Positions 12,251 through 20,535 of a stretch of DNA of 20,624 nt are shown in pieces. The DNA comes from Bugula neritina. Lineage: Eukaryota; Bryozoa; Gymnolaemata; Cheilostomatida; Bugulidae. Position 1 is the stretch's first letter; every line of letters starts with the position of its first letter. Made by a program: the position numbers and the translations under genes. Where the stretch lies: NCBI GenBank assembly GCA_964035545.1, contig CAXIUT010000132.1, positions 1-20,624 on the forward strand, read 5' to 3'. The notes under the pieces are model-generated. The model was not told where the DNA came from and searched no databases. It saw only the letters and a program-made list of their open reading frames with translations.

Positions 12251-13063
12251 ATGGGGTTGGGGTTGGGGTTGGGGTTGGGGTTGGGGTTGGGGTTGGGGTT
12301 GGGGTTGGGGTTGGGGTTGGGGTTGGGAAATTTCATCCATAACAAATAAAATCTAAAAGAATACGAATGCACTGTCTGTCTAGAATTAAGCCCTCACATT
12401 AAAAGATGCAAAGGGTCCTGTCAAAAGCCTTATTGCCTAAAATGCATAAGTCGCATCAAATATAACAAAGATATGTGTCCTTGTAAATGTTCTTCTCCCT
12501 TCCTCACAGAAGATATCTCATAGCTTGTTATCAAATATCATTGTCCCTTTAATCCTGTCAACTGCTTAGACCTTTTCAACTCATCAATATAGTTCTTTTA
12601 GCATTGCAAATAATGTTTTTATCAAACCAGTTCAGGAATACATGAAATTAAATTAAGAGAGGAGTTCAGATGTCGAGGAGGACATCAGTTATAAATTTTG
12701 TCACCTGAAATGATGAAAAAACTTTACAATGATAGTAAATTTTACAGTACAGTCATGAACGATGTTTGCATCTGTTGTAAAAATCGAGGACTAAGTAGAG
12801 TCATCTGTCTTCAATGTTCGGCTTCAGGATAAAAAAATATGTATTGTTTCTAGTGCAGACCTCTCAAATTAAATAAAAAGAAATGTCCTCAAGGTCATAA
12901 TTACAATAAACTATAACTTTACAAATTCTATGGCTACGTCTGTGATCTCTGTGGAAATTCAGGAGTTTGTTTTAGCGATATAGGTTATGGATAGCTAACA
13001 TGTGATTTATTTATTTGCTAGCCATGCTACAGCACCCTTCCTGAAGACTAATAAACAAAATGA
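12251..13063 (+). CDS. Cys/His-rich zinc-binding protein, paralogue 2, with telomere-encoded N-terminus
   Basis: The frame runs from ATG 12251 to TGA 13061 (270 aa). It encodes Met, then (Gly-Leu)12 from the telomeric repeat, then GNFIHNKENLKEYECTVC. From NFIHNKE onward it aligns with NYLHNKETFQEYKC of the gene at 11396, which has an ordinary 14-residue N-terminus there instead. The Cys pattern is the same: CTVC, RCKGSCQKPYCLKC, CPCKC, YHCPFNPVNC, HCKEC, CICC, CLQC, YCFEC, VCDLCGNSG, CQPC. No frameshift is seen. Removing 72 nt of the tract would give an intact start reading MGNFIHNKE. The poly-GL start may be an assembly product, a truncation or a real insertion. Function is unknown beyond probable zinc binding. 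Confidence 0.75.
12253..12327 (+). repeat. Internal telomeric tract 1, (GGGGTT)12GGG
   Basis: A perfect 75-nt G-strand telomeric tract lies inside unique sequence. It has the same length and composition as the tract at 16213-16287 and as the regular part of the right telomere. It is followed directly by coding sequence, not by a C4A2 tract, so it is not a simple end-to-end telomere fusion. The tract is in frame with ATG 12251 and with the paralogue downstream. Confidence 0.97.
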
Positions 13064-13114
13064 TGTTTAAAATGATTTATCTTTGATATATTATTAATAT
13101 TTGATAATTTATAA

Positions 13115-13852
13115 ATGAGTAAAAAGCAAGCTAATTGGCGCAAATAGCAAGAATAGATCTTTGAAGATGATTCCTAAGAAGCAGAAAAATAACAACTAAA
13201 TAATTAATTAGAACCAATCGAACAAGAAGAAGGATAAATACTTTCAGAATAAGAATAGTAATAATAATCAGAGTAAGGATAAGTCATCTCACAACCTATC
13301 TAGCCAATAGAAAATCATAGTAATAATCTATTTAATTAAGATGATCACATGTTTGATAGCAGTGTTGATGACGAATCACATCTTGAGGCATAAAAAAAGA
13401 AAAGATAGATTTTATGGAAACAACAAAGATAATAAGAATAAAAAATGGCCAGCTTTTCATAAGAAGATGTACTCAAAAAAGCAATGCTAGACGTCTAAAG
13501 AACAAACAAAAGAGTCATGCTCATGAGAAAAAAAGTAAACCTAGAACTATCTTAGAACCTAAAAAGAATGGATGACATCGATAAAGTAAGAATGACCCAA
13601 CAGCCATATCTAACCACTAATAACACACCATATCGAGGATCAACTAATGAATACCCTCTCATAACAACCGATCGCAGCGGACGCTCTCTTTTCCATCCAA
13701 ACTACTCCCTCAGAGTCAATTAGATGAAACTATCAGACTTCATCCAAAAAAATATCAGAGAAGAATCGACATCAAACTACCTCAATGAGGTAGTCAAGTT
13801 TTAGAACTATGCCTATCAACAAAGAAAAAAAAGAAGACAACATATAGAATGA
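13115..13852 (+). CDS. Acidic, charged protein of unknown function
   Basis: ATG 13115 to TGA 13850 gives 245 aa. With TAA/TAG as Glu, the first 100 residues are very acidic, including SEEEEEEESEEGE near 13239-13274, where most of the Glu codons are TAA or TAG. A basic stretch (EKKKREILWKQQREEEEKMA) and a likely charged helix (FSEEDVLKKAMLDVERTNKR) follow. The C-terminal part contains TDRSGRSLFHPNYSLRV and ends in RKKRRQHIE. I see no signal peptide or membrane segment. The acid/base layout suits a nuclear or chromatin protein, and the convergent neighbour 24 bp away is a histone chaperone, but I recognise no family and assign no function. Confidence 0.8.
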
Positions 13853-13876
13853 TCTGGAATAGAATTCATCTTACAA

Positions 13877-15147
13877 TCATACAGACTATTGACTCTTTTA
13901 AGGAACTTAGCTTTTTGGTTAAGTTACCATAGATTCCTTTTGCTGCATTGGAGTATTTGAAATAGCTTTGGTCTATTGAAGAGGCAAAGTTTCAGATGTT
14001 GGAGCAGAAACTGGCTTTTATTGCTTAAACGGTTTTGCCTGTTAGGCATCTTAGGGTTTTCTTTTTCTGTTTCCAAAACTTCCCAGATGAACCACTTGGT
14101 ATCTGCTGGTACAGGTTTAAACTCCTGGTTTTTCTTTTCTTTCTCAAGTTTTTCCTTTTCAGCCAAATAAGTTTCTTTTGTTCCCATCTGTCCATGCGCA
14201 TCTTCAATTTTGTCAAGCAAAGATCCAATGATATCTTTAATTTCCTTCACTTCTTCACTATCTCCAACAGCACACATGTATCTGAACCTATCAACTTTGG
14301 TTTTTTCTTCAGTCGGAATCTCCATTTAAGAAATATCATATCCCAAACTAAAACCCAAATGACTCAGAAGTATATTAAATGACTTTATATATTCAGCTAT
14401 TGCCTTCATCTAACAATCAGCACCATTTTGGTACAAATAACTATTACCTATTAGGTAATACAAAGTTGAAGCAAGTCTGTTACAATCAAATCCCTCTCGC
14501 TGAGATTATGATTCTATAGCTGTCTGATAGCATTCTATAGCTTTCTGATAGTCTTCGTCAAGAGAATAGATATCTCCCAGTCTAGTATAAGTCCTTCTGA
14601 TTCCATCAAGAACCTCATCCAAGTTAATACAACTTTGACCTTGCTTTATCTTTGATAGTTCTGTTTCGTAGAGAGCTTGGGCCATGTTTAAATTGCATAT
14701 ACAAATTTATTTGTCATTCAAGTCATCTTCATCTTGCTTGGACTAGCCAACTGATTGAGGTTCTACATTTTTTGCCTCATTTTCTTAGATAATTTATGGC
14801 TGAACTTCTTGATTGTTTGCTTCGTTCTCTTTATCTTCTTCTGCCTCTTCAGGTTACTCAACTATTGAACTATCTTCATAGTTTTAAGGATTATCTGCAA
14901 TATTTTATTCTTCATTTTGAGCATTGTTGGGCATAGCCTATTCATTGAATATATCAAGATTGCTTTCTATTTTTTGAAGTAGAAAGTGAGCATATTAGAA
15001 GCAGAAGAAAGCCATATGATAAGAGGATTACCCTACAGTATCTCTGACTTTGTTCATGAAATTGAAGAAATCTTAATCAACCTTGTCTGCAGGTGATTGT
15101 TTGACGACGGCAAGATGAGTTTTAAGGGATTAAACTTAGTTTTCCAT
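13877..15147 (-). CDS. NASP: NASP/SHNi-TPR histone chaperone homologue (needs frameshift or 20-nt intron)
   Basis: Reads on the minus strand from ATG 15147 to TGA 13877-13879, about 416-423 aa. The N-terminal TPR-like part (YHMAFFCFEYAHFLLQKIES) is followed by a long Glu/Asn-rich acidic insert (residues about 75-150), as in NASP where an acidic stretch interrupts a TPR. Next comes the SHNi-TPR region (residues about 175-275; YTRLGDIYSLDEDYQKAIEC). A helix follows (residues about 300-320; VKEIKDIIGSLLDKIEDAHG) that matches the NASP region ending in KIEDA. The C-terminus carries the NLS-like RKRKP and an SQ/TP-rich tail, but in a different frame from the body. The frame is restored either by one missing base near 14095-14097 or by a 20-nt GT-AG intron at 14103-14122. 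NASP family proteins bind H3/H4 and linker histones. The acidic insert is well formed only if TAA/TAG is Glu. Identification is strong; the exact C-terminal structure is not. Confidence 0.85.
14103..14122 (-). other. Candidate 20-nt intron or frameshift site in the NASP homologue
   Basis: On the minus strand this 20-mer begins GT and ends CAG. Its removal joins KNQE to YQVVHLGSFGNRKRKP and restores the frame of the NLS. A one-base deletion near 14095-14097 (ACCAAG for ACCAAAG) would do the same. The sequence is not typically intron-like, so either reading is possible. Confidence 0.35.
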
Positions 15148-15191
15148 AAGTTTTGGTGGCTTTATAAGTTTAAATTATTAAAATACCCGCT

Positions 15192-16139
15192 TCAAATATT
15201 AATTTATATCTCTTTATCACTTTTAATCAGTTAAATATCACTAGCATCTATACAAATCCATCGCATTACAAATAAATTTAATTCAATAAATACTATTCTA
15301 TCATCTCTTTACCTAAAATAAATAAACTTTTTGATTTTAATGATATTTTCGATGATAGTTTGCTATTGAACAATCATTTCATGCCTCATTAGCATTTTTA
15401 ACTATATAGTACTCTTTCTACCTGATTTAAAATTTTGACTTTCCCCATAAGTGACAATCTGCATGATCATAAGAGTATCAATAGTTAGCTGAATAACTCC
15501 ACACAACATGAACTGAAAAGGTTGTCTTTCAATAACATAGTAGCATGTTTTAACAAAATCACCCAAAAACCACATAGCCACCATCGATTTACTCAAACCC
15601 TAAACACTTTTCTTCTGAAAGTTAGAATACAATTGAGGAAGACCAGCTGAAGCCTAAATACTCACACACAAAAATCCTATTGATTGTCCATAATAGGGTA
15701 CATCGAATACTTGTACAGTCATAGTAGCAATGGTTACAACGGTTGTCAATCCAAGAAGAAACTTAACTAAATAAAATATGATTTACTATACTCTTAATAA
15801 GTTTTCCATTTCCAAAATGTCTATAAAAACGAAGCCCCCTGTTCATAATGATTACTGACTTCAACACAAGATTTTAGCAAGACAAGCTAACTATCAAACA
15901 AATTACTTGCATAACGATCATAAAGAAAGACTGGAAGAGCAAGCTAACATTAAACCCAACAGTAATCCAGAAGTATATTCTGAGGATGTTACAGATAAGC
16001 ATTATTGCTGGTAAATAAATGGAAAAAGAGCCTATAGATTTTTGCTACTTAATAGTAAAATATTGAGGAATATACGATGAAATAGGTAGAATAGCCATAG
16101 CTTAGTTAAAATATTAATACCAAGATCAGCGATGAACAT
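15192..16139 (-). CDS. PQ-loop transporter, SLC66A2/PQLC1-like (broken frame)
   Basis: Minus-strand membrane protein from ATG 16139. Two PQ-loop repeats are clear: SSYIPQYFTIKEQKSIGSFS near the N-terminus, and SIEASAGLPQLYSNFQKKSV followed by EGLSKSMVAMWFLGDFVKTC. Several hydrophobic helices surround them, giving the roughly seven-helix layout of SLC66/PQLC1 membrane proteins. TAG at 15654-15656 and 15600-15602 falls on two Glu positions conserved in this family. The frame breaks at a run of five C (five G on the coding strand) at 15835-15839, where four would restore it. Near the start, a 20-nt GTA-AG intron (16101-16120) or one missing base links MFIADL to AMAILPISSYIPQY. ATG 16098 would avoid the first problem but loses part of helix 1. 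The tail after about 15405 looks like spacer-derived sequence and runs to TGA 15192, so the true end is uncertain. Confidence 0.75.
15835..15839 (-). other. Homopolymer frameshift site in the PQ-loop gene
   Basis: A run of five C on the plus strand sits where the frame changes from ...VIIMNR to GFVFIDILEMENLL. Four bases instead of five would give MNRGFVFIDI in one frame. I checked GT-AG pairs around it and found none that bridges the two frames without a TGA. Confidence 0.7.
16101..16120 (-). other. Candidate 20-nt intron in the PQ-loop gene
   Basis: On the minus strand the 20-mer is AT-rich, starts GTATT and ends CTAAG. Removing it gives MFIADLAMAILPISS, leading straight into the first PQ loop. 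Very short GTA...AG introns are usual in several ciliates. A one-base deletion is the alternative. Confidence 0.4.
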
Positions 16140-16174
16140 TTATTAATATCGATAGTATTCGTGTAATATTATAG

Positions 16175-17164
16175 TCAATCCAAGATACGATTTAATGAAT
16201 AATATTTAATTTGGGGTTGGGGTTGGGGTTGGGGTTGGGGTTGGGGTTGGGGTTGGGGTTGGGGTTGGGGTTGGGGTTGGGGTTGGGCTCTCGGACAACT
16301 CATGTATTTAGGACACACACATGCACACTAAGATAAACTCCACTAAAACGGAGCCACGCATTTTGAACTCACACCGCATATTCTAGGTAAACATTTGCAC
16401 TATCTGTAGTTCCATACTTTTCCTTAAGGACATTATTTTGCCTTACATTTACAAGTACAGCTCTAGGGACTTTGCTCAAAATCACCCAGGCAGTATCTTT
16501 TTCTGCAGCGGCATGCGCAAATGTTTTCGTCAAAGTAGTGAGTTTGAGGATTGCATTTGATGTACAGCTCATTCGCACATTTACAGCCACATGCTTTTCC
16601 AAGAATTTTTATTTTATTCAAAGGACAGTGAATATTAGCAGCGCACTAGCAAGAGCAAGTATCATAGTTGAAGAAAGTAGCCAGGGGACAATCAAAACAC
16701 CTTGATTGATCTTGAGTCACTTTGAATATTAAACTAGTCGGCCCTCCGAAATTAGTGACAGCAAAGGTTAAATTGTTCTATTTACATTGAAGATTGACTT
16801 TAAACGTTTTAACTACAGTTTTACTAACAGTTCCAATATTTCTATTATTCAAATAAATAGAAACAGTATCATCTCCAGCAACAGATAAGTTAGCAAGTTG
16901 ATTCGGGCAGTCAGAATAGAACAAAGATTGAAAAGTAGTTCTAAAATTCTTTGTATTAGTTATTTTTTAATCCCCTAGCATCACCCATTGAGGTCCATAT
17001 CCCAGCTTATTCGAATGATGTTAGTCATAATGACGCTAAATGATAATACTTTGGTCAGGATGGGTAGTACTGATTACATTAGAAGGATCTGATACTAACA
17101 CATTGACCTCACCAGCTGATATCATCATAATGAAAAGAAAAGCCAGAAGTAATGCCTTACTCAT
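16175..17164 (-). CDS. Secreted CXCXC-repeat protein 1, 3' end running into the telomeric tract
   Basis: Minus strand from ATG 17164. The part to 16288 is unique sequence: a signal peptide (MSKALLLAFLFIMMISAG), a beta-rich domain of about 150 aa ending in VTQDQSRC, then Cys-rich repeats of the C-x(9-11)-CxCxC type (DTCSCQC, KACGCKC, NICACRC, QSCTCKC, SQCACVC). It has more repeats than its two tandem paralogues. After PKYMSCPRA the frame enters the telomere tract as (Gln-Pro)12, then runs 12 more residues (QIKYYSLNRILD) to TGA 16175-16177, 35 nt before the PQ-loop gene. Whether the real protein ends this way is doubtful: the paralogues end just after a CVC motif, so the last repeat here may be lost. 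CXCXC repeats also occur in Balbiani ring protein 3 and in the VEGF-C propeptide. An extracellular structural or adhesive role is inference. Confidence 0.75.
16213..16287 (+). repeat. Internal telomeric tract 2, (GGGGTT)12GGG
   Basis: A second perfect 75-nt G-strand tract, identical in length to tract 1. It lies 73 bp beyond the start codon of the PQ-loop gene and is followed at once by the 3' part of a CXCXC-protein reading frame on the other strand. Read on the minus strand in that frame it encodes a Gln-Pro repeat with no stop. Confidence 0.97.
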
Positions 17165-17477
17165 ATGGTATAATATTATAACGGACATACTATTATCAAT
17201 TTATTAATATTAAACTAACAGTCTCAATATCAAAAGATAAAAAGCCATAAATAAATATTATAAATTTAAATCGCTTCTTTGACTTCAATAGCATAAATAT
17301 CATCACAACAAGTTGATTTTTATTCATTTTTAGTAAAATATTTTCACAAAGAAAATTCATATTTTAAGTCTATCAGTTAAAATTCAAACATTCAAATTTT
17401 ATATGATCACTCAACAGCTAAGCTTTACTCGAACATCTTTAATAGTAATAAAATAATTAATATTTAAGCTACGTAAA
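17165..17477. other. Intergenic region without a gene
   Basis: 313 bp of AT-rich sequence lies between CXCXC genes 1 and 2. Its left edge carries the AATATTATAAC upstream motif of gene 1. The rest is the 3' side of gene 2 and shows no ORF, RNA gene or repeat that I can support. Confidence 0.6.
17172..17186 (-). promoter_or_regulatory. Conserved upstream motif, CXCXC gene 1
   Basis: The plus-strand string AATATTATAACGGAC lies 8 bp from the start codon. Near-identical strings occur at the same place before the two paralogues, so it is either a shared promoter/5' UTR element or a trace of duplication. Confidence 0.4.
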
Positions 17478-18314
17478 TCACTGTGGTTAGCATACGCAAT
17501 TAACCGGATTCAATACGAAATTATTTTTACAAACAGCATTAGGTGCACATCCACATGAACAGCTAGATTCGAATTTCAATTTAGGATAAAAACAACTTAA
17601 AGAACAAGTACAACAAGCATCTTCACTCCAACTAAATGGAGCCTTGCAAGTTGACTCTGCATCAGAACAGACACACGAGCAAGTGTCTTAGTCCCATTTC
17701 TTGTTATCTGGACAGGTTTTATTAGTCTGTTTACAAGCACATTAGCAAGTGTTGTTATTCCATTCTTGAATAGTACTATTGCATTCTTGAGTTTAATTAC
17801 ATCCACAGGAACAGGTCTAGAGGTTATAGACTAAAAGAGGATTTTAGATGCATTGATAGCATTTAGATTGTTCCTGGACTACTTTGAAAGCTGTTCCTAT
17901 TTTCCCTCTTGTTTTTCTGTAAACAAAAGTCAAATTATTTTATCCGCAATTAAGTTTCACATCTAAAGAATTTGTTCTAAGAATCCAAAAACTTTTAGAC
18001 TTTAATTTACCATTGACATAAACTTTTATTTTAGCATCAGCTATTACTTTCAATTTGGCTTTAACTTAAGGACAATCTACTTTAAATAACGACTGCAAAA
18101 CAACTTGCTTATAATGATCTGTTTTCTTTGGAATTTCAACTGTTATAAACTTAACATCAGATCCCAACTTGTATTTCTGTATTTTATGTTCCTCAACCTT
18201 AACATCAGAATGGGATAGACAGGTCGCTGTGTCTTTGTTTGAAACCAACAAGTTGGCATGTTTGTGAGCTGCCATCAGAACAACCAACAAAGCTAAAATA
18301 CAGACTGTCTTCAT
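17478..18314 (-). CDS. Secreted CXCXC-repeat protein 2
   Basis: ATG 18314 to TGA 17478-17480 gives 278 aa in one frame. Residues 1 to about 16 (MKTVCILALLVVLMAA) form a signal peptide. A beta-rich domain follows to about residue 155, with LQSLFKVDCP, KVYVNGK and LNCGENNLTFVY, ending in FKVVQEQSKCY. The C-terminal part carries CXCXC repeats (QTCSCGCN, NTCECACK, DTCSCVCS, CSCGCAP) and ends NCVCEPQ. It is a close tandem paralogue of the gene at 18565-19413, and the DNA around 17605-17650 is nearly identical to 18695-18740. Secretion is predicted. The role is unknown; stalk, lorica or adhesive material is only a guess. Confidence 0.88.
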
Positions 18315-18322
18315 TTGAATTT

Positions 18323-18338
18323 AATATTATAACTGTCT
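18323..18338 (-). promoter_or_regulatory. Conserved upstream motif, CXCXC gene 2
   Basis: AATATTATAACTGTCT lies 9 bp from the start codon, shared with 19425-19440 except at its first base and partly with 17172-17186. On the coding strand it reads AGACAGTTATAATATT, a TATA-like element. Confidence 0.45.
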
Positions 18339-18564
18339 AATTATCTTATATTATTAATAGTATCTCAAATTATTATCTATATCATCAATACTAATCAAAT
18401 CAACCTATTTTTACTTTATATATTCAACTTTTACTTTATTTTGTAGGTTATTGCTCAAAAATATAAAATTGAATTTCAACTTATCAGAAATCCTTTAAAC
18501 ATTTAAATTTTATACTATAGATATTACTAAAAACAATTAGCTTAGATGAATTATTTAAATCATA

Positions 18565-19413
18565 TCATTTTTAACAAACACATGTCGATTTGTTTAATTT
18601 AAACCCTTCTTTTTCATTACAAACGGCACCTTATGCACAACCGCATTAACATCTGTCTGAAAACAATACTTTAGGGTAGTAACAAACAGTAGAACAAGTA
18701 CAACAAGTATCTTCACTCCAAATAAATGGAGCCTTGCAAGATTACTATACATCAGTACAAACACATGAACAAGTGTTTGGGTTCCATTTTTTGTTATCTG
18801 GGCAAGTTGTGTTGGTTTGCTTACAACCACATTAGCAAGTGTTTTTATTCCATTCTTGAAGGGTATTATTGCATTATTTGATTTAGTTGCATTAACAAGA
18901 ACAGGTTTGATAATTATAAAGTAAAACAGGTGCCTCAGAGCTGCATGTATAGCATTTGGATTGTTCCTGAACAACCTTGAAAGTAGTCATTATTCTTCCT
19001 TTTTTATTTTAGAACACCAAAGTCAAATTATTTTATCCACAGTTAGTTTTCAAAGAAAAATATTTTACTCTTCTGTATCTTCCAGACTTTCTGAACTAAC
19101 CAACTACTTATTTGCTATTGATATAGACCTTATATTTATCACCAACTATCATCAATGTGGCTTCAGTTTAAGGACAATCTACCCTAAATATGGATTGTAA
19201 AGTAACTGATTCACCAGTTACTTTATTCTTTTTACTTCCCACAGAAATATATCTAGATTTTAATCCTCGTATATGTTTTTGTCTAGAATATTCTCTAACT
19301 TTTTAATGAGGATGAGATGGACAAATAGTTGTAGTCGGGTCAGAAAAAAGTAAAGTAACTTGAGCGGATGTGATCAGAACAAGCACTAAGGCCAGAATAA
19401 ACATAACCTTCAT
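18565..19413 (-). CDS. Secreted CXCXC-repeat protein 3
   Basis: ATG 19413 to TGA 18565-18567 gives 282 aa. Signal peptide MKVMFILALVLVLITSA. The beta-rich domain (LQSIFRVDCP, KVYINSKE, TNCGENNLTLVF) ends in FKVVQEQSKCYTC. CXCXC repeats follow (QTCSCEC, NTCECGC, NTCSCVC, DTCCTC, RCECGC) and the protein ends TCVCEK. Cys spacing matches protein 2 almost exactly, which argues against any frameshift. An overlapping ATG-led frame at 18594-18974 on the same strand is a shadow. Confidence 0.88.
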
Positions 19414-19424
19414 TTTTGAATTTT

Positions 19425-19440
19425 GATATTATAACTGTCT
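19425..19440 (-). promoter_or_regulatory. Conserved upstream motif, CXCXC gene 3
   Basis: GATATTATAACTGTCT lies 11 bp from the start codon and matches the motif before CXCXC gene 2 at 15 of 16 bases, with similar flanks (TTGAATTT before it). Confidence 0.45.
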
Positions 19441-19493
19441 GATTTGTGATCTCAAATAATTAATAAACTCATCAATATTATTCAACAAAATCA

Positions 19494-20441
19494 TCACATA
19501 AAATACTTCTAAGTCTCATTCTTAATGATTTTAGCATCAGCCGCAGCAGCCACTATTCCCCGAGCTATATTTTCAGGACTCTCAGAAAATATATTGAAAA
19601 ACTTACCTCCATGCTCATCTATCTCCATTATCGAAGCAAGGTTGCCCATCCTATACACATAGTTAGGAGCAGACCACACAGTAGATAAACTATCTTTGAA
19701 CAAAAGCTGATACCCCTCAGTACAAAGCTGATGAGCCCTCGTCAAATGATTAAACCCATTATGATATAAAAACTTTTGCAGCACCTCTTCTCCAAATATA
19801 TAGCCAGCTCCTCTAGGCGATATAACAAAGCCAGTTTATCCTTCTTCAGGATCACTCCACATCATATCGCACAAAGGACCATCATGAGGTATTTCCTGAA
19901 ACCGATTCAACCCTTCCAACTGGTCAACCGACTCGATCATAGGAGACAGCCCTCCATGCACAGCAAATATATTTTAAGAAACAATGGCTGAAATAGGCAG
20001 AAAATCAAACATATCAGTAAATAGCTACCAGACAGCAGTATTTCCATATTTATTTTGACATTCCATGTAAAAACCATAATTCTGAGTAATAGCTCTTAAT
20101 TAGTGATTTCCTCTAATGAGAGTGACTTTCTTTGGATATTTAAGTTTAAGAAGACTAAGCAGTGTTATCGTTTATACGCTATGAGCCCCTCTATCCACAT
20201 AATCGCCAAGAAACAAATAGTTAGTGTAAGGCAGCTATCCTCCCACCTTAAATATCTCAAGAACATCGAAAAATTGTCCATGAACATCTCCAACCACAGT
20301 TATTGGAAGCGATACCTTTTGAACGTTTTTCTACTACATCATTATATCCTTCAACTTGTGACATAGAATATGGATAGCTTGCTGTTATATGATTTAGCAT
20401 TTAAGCACCTTTTAGAGAAGTCTGTCAATATCGAAACCCAT
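19494..20441 (-). CDS. PP2A/PP4/PP6-type Ser/Thr phosphatase catalytic subunit
   Basis: ATG 20441 to TGA 19494-19496 gives 315 aa, close to the usual 305-310 aa. All PPP-family motifs are present in order: GDVHG (51-55), GDYVDRG (79-85), GNHE (111-114), HGGLSP (162-167), [14 protein letters not shown] and [11 protein letters not shown]. They supply the Asp, His and Asn ligands of the two catalytic metals. The Glu of GNHE is encoded by TAA at 20100-20102, and the Glu of SVET by TAA at 20172-20174. This is the clearest evidence that TAA is Glu in this organism. The C-terminus ends KYFM, resembling but not equal to the DYFL methylation tail of PP2A/PP4/PP6. TAYWIGP-like subclass residues do not settle PP4 against PP6. 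The gene is intact and lies 94 bp from the right telomere. Confidence 0.96.
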
Positions 20442-20535
20442 GTTTAATATATAAATATTTGAATTAAGTAAGGAGATAATTATATCAAATAAACAAACAA
20501 ATAATCACTTATAAATGATCTTATTTGACTATTTA
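20442..20535. other. Right subtelomeric spacer
   Basis: 94 bp of AT-rich sequence between the phosphatase start codon and the right telomere. It must contain the phosphatase promoter. No distinct motif is recognised. Confidence 0.6.

Noticed and set aside
12253-12327. Internal telomere tracts as simple end-to-end fusions of two chromosomes
   Set aside because: Such a fusion would give GGGGTT followed by CCCCAA. Here only the G-strand repeat is present, followed by unique coding sequence.
13976-14382. Plus-strand ORFs at 13976-14170 and 14035-14382
   Set aside because: They are antisense to the NASP homologue and are Phe-rich because they mirror Lys/Glu-rich codons.
12253-16287. Internal tracts as ends of a telomere-bearing transposon (like Tetrahymena Tel-1 or Oxytricha TBE)
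   Set aside because: The tracts are in the same orientation, not inverted, and the DNA between them holds ordinary cellular genes with no transposase.
16369-16705. ORFs at 16369-16602 (minus) and 16472-16705 (plus)
   Set aside because: Both are shadows of CXCXC gene 1. The true frame carries the regular Cys repeats and the signal peptide.
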